Source: CAKOSP01 sp964372145 (lineage in GTDB: Bacteria > Bacillota_I > Bacilli_A > RF39 > UBA660). Taken from it: a DNA stretch of 7,677 nt. Positions 6,131 through 7,677 of the stretch are shown one piece after another. Made by a program: the position numbers and the translations under genes. The notes under the pieces are model-generated. The model was not told where the DNA came from, searched no databases, and saw nothing but the letters and a program-made list of their open reading frames with translations. Position 1 is the first letter of the stretch, and each line of letters opens with the position of its first letter. The stretch lies in the NCBI GenBank assembly GCA_964372145.1, contig CAYJPM010000042.1, positions 1-7,677 on the forward strand, written 5' to 3'.

Positions 6131-7677
6131 ATGAGTATTATTATAGATGGGAAAGAATATTCCTTTAATGAAAATGAAACTGTATTAGATGTAGCTAGAA
6201 GAAATAATATTTATATACCTACTTTATGCTTTTTAAAGGATATAAATGAATCATCTGATTGTAGAATGTGTTTAGTTAAAGTAAATAATGGTAACTTAGT
6301 GTCATCATGTAATTTAATTGCTAAAGATAATATGGTAATAGATTTAGAAATAGATGAAATAAAAAATACAAGAAGAGATATATTAGATTTAATAGTATCT
6401 AATCATCATTTTGATTGTAATAATTGTAATAGAGAAGGCAAATGTGAACTTAAGTATGTTATGAATAAATTAAATTTCGATATGAGTAAATACACTGGTG
6501 TTAAGAATAAACATGAAAAAGATTTATCTTCACCTTCGATTACTAGAGATTTTAATAAATGTATATTATGTAAAAGATGTGTTAGCACATGTAATAAACT
6601 TCAAAATATCAATGCTATTGATGTGATGAATAGGGGTTTTGTATCTTGTGTTGATACAATTTTAAATAAAAGTTTAAATGATGTAAATTGTACTTTTTGT
6701 GGTCAATGTATAAATAATTGTCCTACTGGTGCTTTATCTGAAAAAAAAGATATTGAAAAAGTTATGGATGCTATAAGCGATGAAGAAAAAATAGTATTTG
6801 TTCAAACAGCTCCATCTATAAGAGCAGCTTTAGGTGAAGAGTTTGGATATGATATAGGAACTAATGTAACTGGTAAAATGGTTAATGCTTTAAAGTTATT
6901 AAAATTTGATTATGTTTTTGATACTAATGTTGGAGCTGATTTTACTATAATGGAAGAGGCAATGGAATTAGTACAAAGAATTGAAAACAATGAAACTATG
7001 CCTCTGATTACTTCTTGTTCTCCAGCTTGGGTTAGGTTTATAGAAATGAATTATCCTGAATTACTTGCTCATATATCTAGTTGTAAATCACCTCATCAAA
7101 TGTTAGGTGCTATAATTAAAACTTATTTTGCTAAGATGAAAAATATAGATCCTAAAAATATATTTATAGTGTCTGTTATGCCTTGTATATCTAAAAAGTT
7201 TGAAATAACAAGAGATGCTAATATAGTAGATGGACTTTATGATGTTGATGCTGTTGTTACCACAAGAGAGCTAGCAAAAATGATTAAAAAAAGCAATATA
7301 GATTTTAAAAATTTAGAGGATGTTTCTTTTGATAACCCTTTAGGTGAAGCTACTGGAGCTGGAGCTATATTTGGTAATACTGGTGGTGTTATGGAAGCTG
7401 CACTTAGAACTGCTAAAGATTTATTAGGAGAAACTAGTGAAAAGATTATTTTTGAAGAAGTTCGTGGTGAAAAAGGAATTAAAACTGCTAAAATAAATAT
7501 TAAAAATAATGAATATAGTATTGTAGTTGCTAGTGGGCTTAATAATGCTAGAAAAGTATTGGAAAATATGAAATATAAAAAAGAACATTATGACTTCATA
7601 GAAATAATGGCATGTCCTGGTGGTTGCATTATGGGTGGTGGTCAACCTATTGTTTCATCTGAGATAAAAAGTTGTAC
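6131..7677 (+). CDS. hydA: Catalytic [FeFe]-hydrogenase subunit HydA (3' end outside window)
   Basis: The first 515 residues are visible and the frame is open to the window end; CpI-like homologues suggest roughly 60-70 more. It starts at ATG 6131, 6 nt after hydB, with AAGGG 9 nt upstream. Domains in order: N-terminal [2Fe-2S] (C33, C44, C47, C60); a His-ligated [4Fe-4S] site (H92, C96, C99, C105); two [4Fe-4S] ferredoxin clusters (C144/147/150/154 and C187/190/193/197); then the H-cluster domain. Its L2 motif is MPCISKKFE (C352) and L3 is EIMACPGGCIMGGG (C495, C499). L1 reads TSCSPAW (294-300) where TSCCPxW is the classical form: Ser297 occupies the Cys that ligates the [4Fe-4S] of the H-cluster in CpI. 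C296, the proton-relay Cys, is present. Much of the catalytic domain (TTRELAKMIK, AGAIFG.TGGVMEAALR) resembles clostridial CpI. The enzyme makes or oxidises H2 in the cytosol with HydB and HydC. Confidence 0.93.
   Translation, partial: MSIIIDGKEYSFNENETVLDVARRNNIYIPTLCFLKDINESSDCRMCLVKVNNGNLVSSCNLIAKDNMVIDLEIDEIKNTRRDILDLIVSNHHFDCNNCNREGKCELKYVMNKLNFDMSKYTGVKNKHEKDLSSPSITRDFNKCILCKRCVSTCNKLQNINAIDVMNRGFVSCVDTILNKSLNDVNCTFCGQCINNCPTGALSEKKDIEKVMDAISDEEKIVFVQTAPSIRAALGEEFGYDIGTNVTGKMVNALKLLKFDYVFDTNVGADFTIMEEAMELVQRIENNETMPLITSCSPAWVRFIEMNYPELLAHISSCKSPHQMLGAIIKTYFAKMKNIDPKNIFIVSVMPCISKKFEITRDANIVDGLYDVDAVVTTRELAKMIKKSNIDFKNLEDVSFDNPLGEATGAGAIFGNTGGVMEAALRTAKDLLGETSEKIIFEEVRGEKGIKTAKINIKNNEYSIVVASGLNNARKVLENMKYKKEHYDFIEIMACPGGCIMGGGQPIVSSEIKSC

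Noticed and set aside
6406..6588. Minus-strand open frame of 60 codons
   Set aside because: It lies wholly inside hydA, which carries clear Fe-S motifs on the plus strand; no SD or family resemblance.
7424..7645. Minus-strand open frame of 73 codons, Phe/Thr-rich
   Set aside because: It is the complement of the HydA catalytic domain including the L3 motif, with composition typical of antisense to AT-rich coding DNA.
1..7677. tRNA, rRNA, CRISPR array, insertion sequence, riboswitch
   Set aside because: I saw no cloverleaf, rRNA-like block, regular spaced repeats, transposase motifs or long structured leader; nearly all bases are protein-coding and the largest non-coding stretch (3705-3856) is accounted for by promoters and an operator.

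Overview
The window is very AT-rich, coding-dense DNA from an anaerobic, low-GC Gram-positive bacterium (Bacillota; either an uncultured gut-type Bacilli lineage or a Clostridia). Several things point there: strong A/T bias at third codon positions, AGA as the dominant Arg codon, purine-rich Shine-Dalgarno (SD) sites, GTG/TTG starts, TGG for Trp with TGA used as a stop (so standard bacterial code), a CmpB-type membrane protein, and an oxygen-sensitive [FeFe]-hydrogenase operon. The exact order cannot be fixed from sequence alone.

Layout. (1) Bases 1-899 look like the end of a prophage or phage-derived module: the C-terminal part of a LamG-like tail/fibre protein, then a small protein with one membrane segment and a coiled coil resembling BhlA/holin-like proteins. 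(2) Bases 950-3029 form a tight four-gene plus-strand unit behind a good extended -10 promoter. It encodes two overlapping unrecognised small proteins (possibly one frameshifted gene), an MBL-fold hydrolase of the glyoxalase II-like/YqgX type, and a PHP-domain phosphoesterase. (3) A CmpB-family (PF06541-like) membrane protein lies on the minus strand, 3030-3704. Its stop codon abuts the PHP stop with no gap, inside a 13-bp AT-rich hairpin that could terminate transcription both ways. (4) Bases 3705-3856 are a divergent control region with a consensus-like promoter for each direction. A 7-3-7 palindrome overlaps the -35 box of the rightward promoter. (5) Bases 3857-7677 hold hydC-hydB-hydA, a multimeric NAD(P)-linked [FeFe]-hydrogenase. 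HydC is a NuoE-like [2Fe-2S] subunit, HydB a NuoF-like flavin/NAD(P) subunit with extra Fe-S domains, and HydA the catalytic H-cluster subunit, cut off by the window end.

How the genes work together. HydA would make or use H2. Electrons pass along its Fe-S clusters to HydB (FMN, NAD(P)H) with HydC as partner, as in electron-bifurcating HydABC or NADP-reducing Hnd enzymes. The -1 overlap and short gap between genes suggest one transcript with coupled translation. The MBL and PHP genes share an operon, but their substrates are not evident. No H-cluster maturation genes (hydE/F/G) are present here.

Caveats. A 10-N assembly gap interrupts hydC and puts its two halves in different frames; motif spacing suggests only three bases are really missing. 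HydA carries TSCSPAW where TSCCPxW is the textbook H-cluster L1 motif. Nothing in the window is clearly a wholly new system; the most open questions are the unknown gene pair at 950-1616, the hyd operator and the HydA L1 variant.
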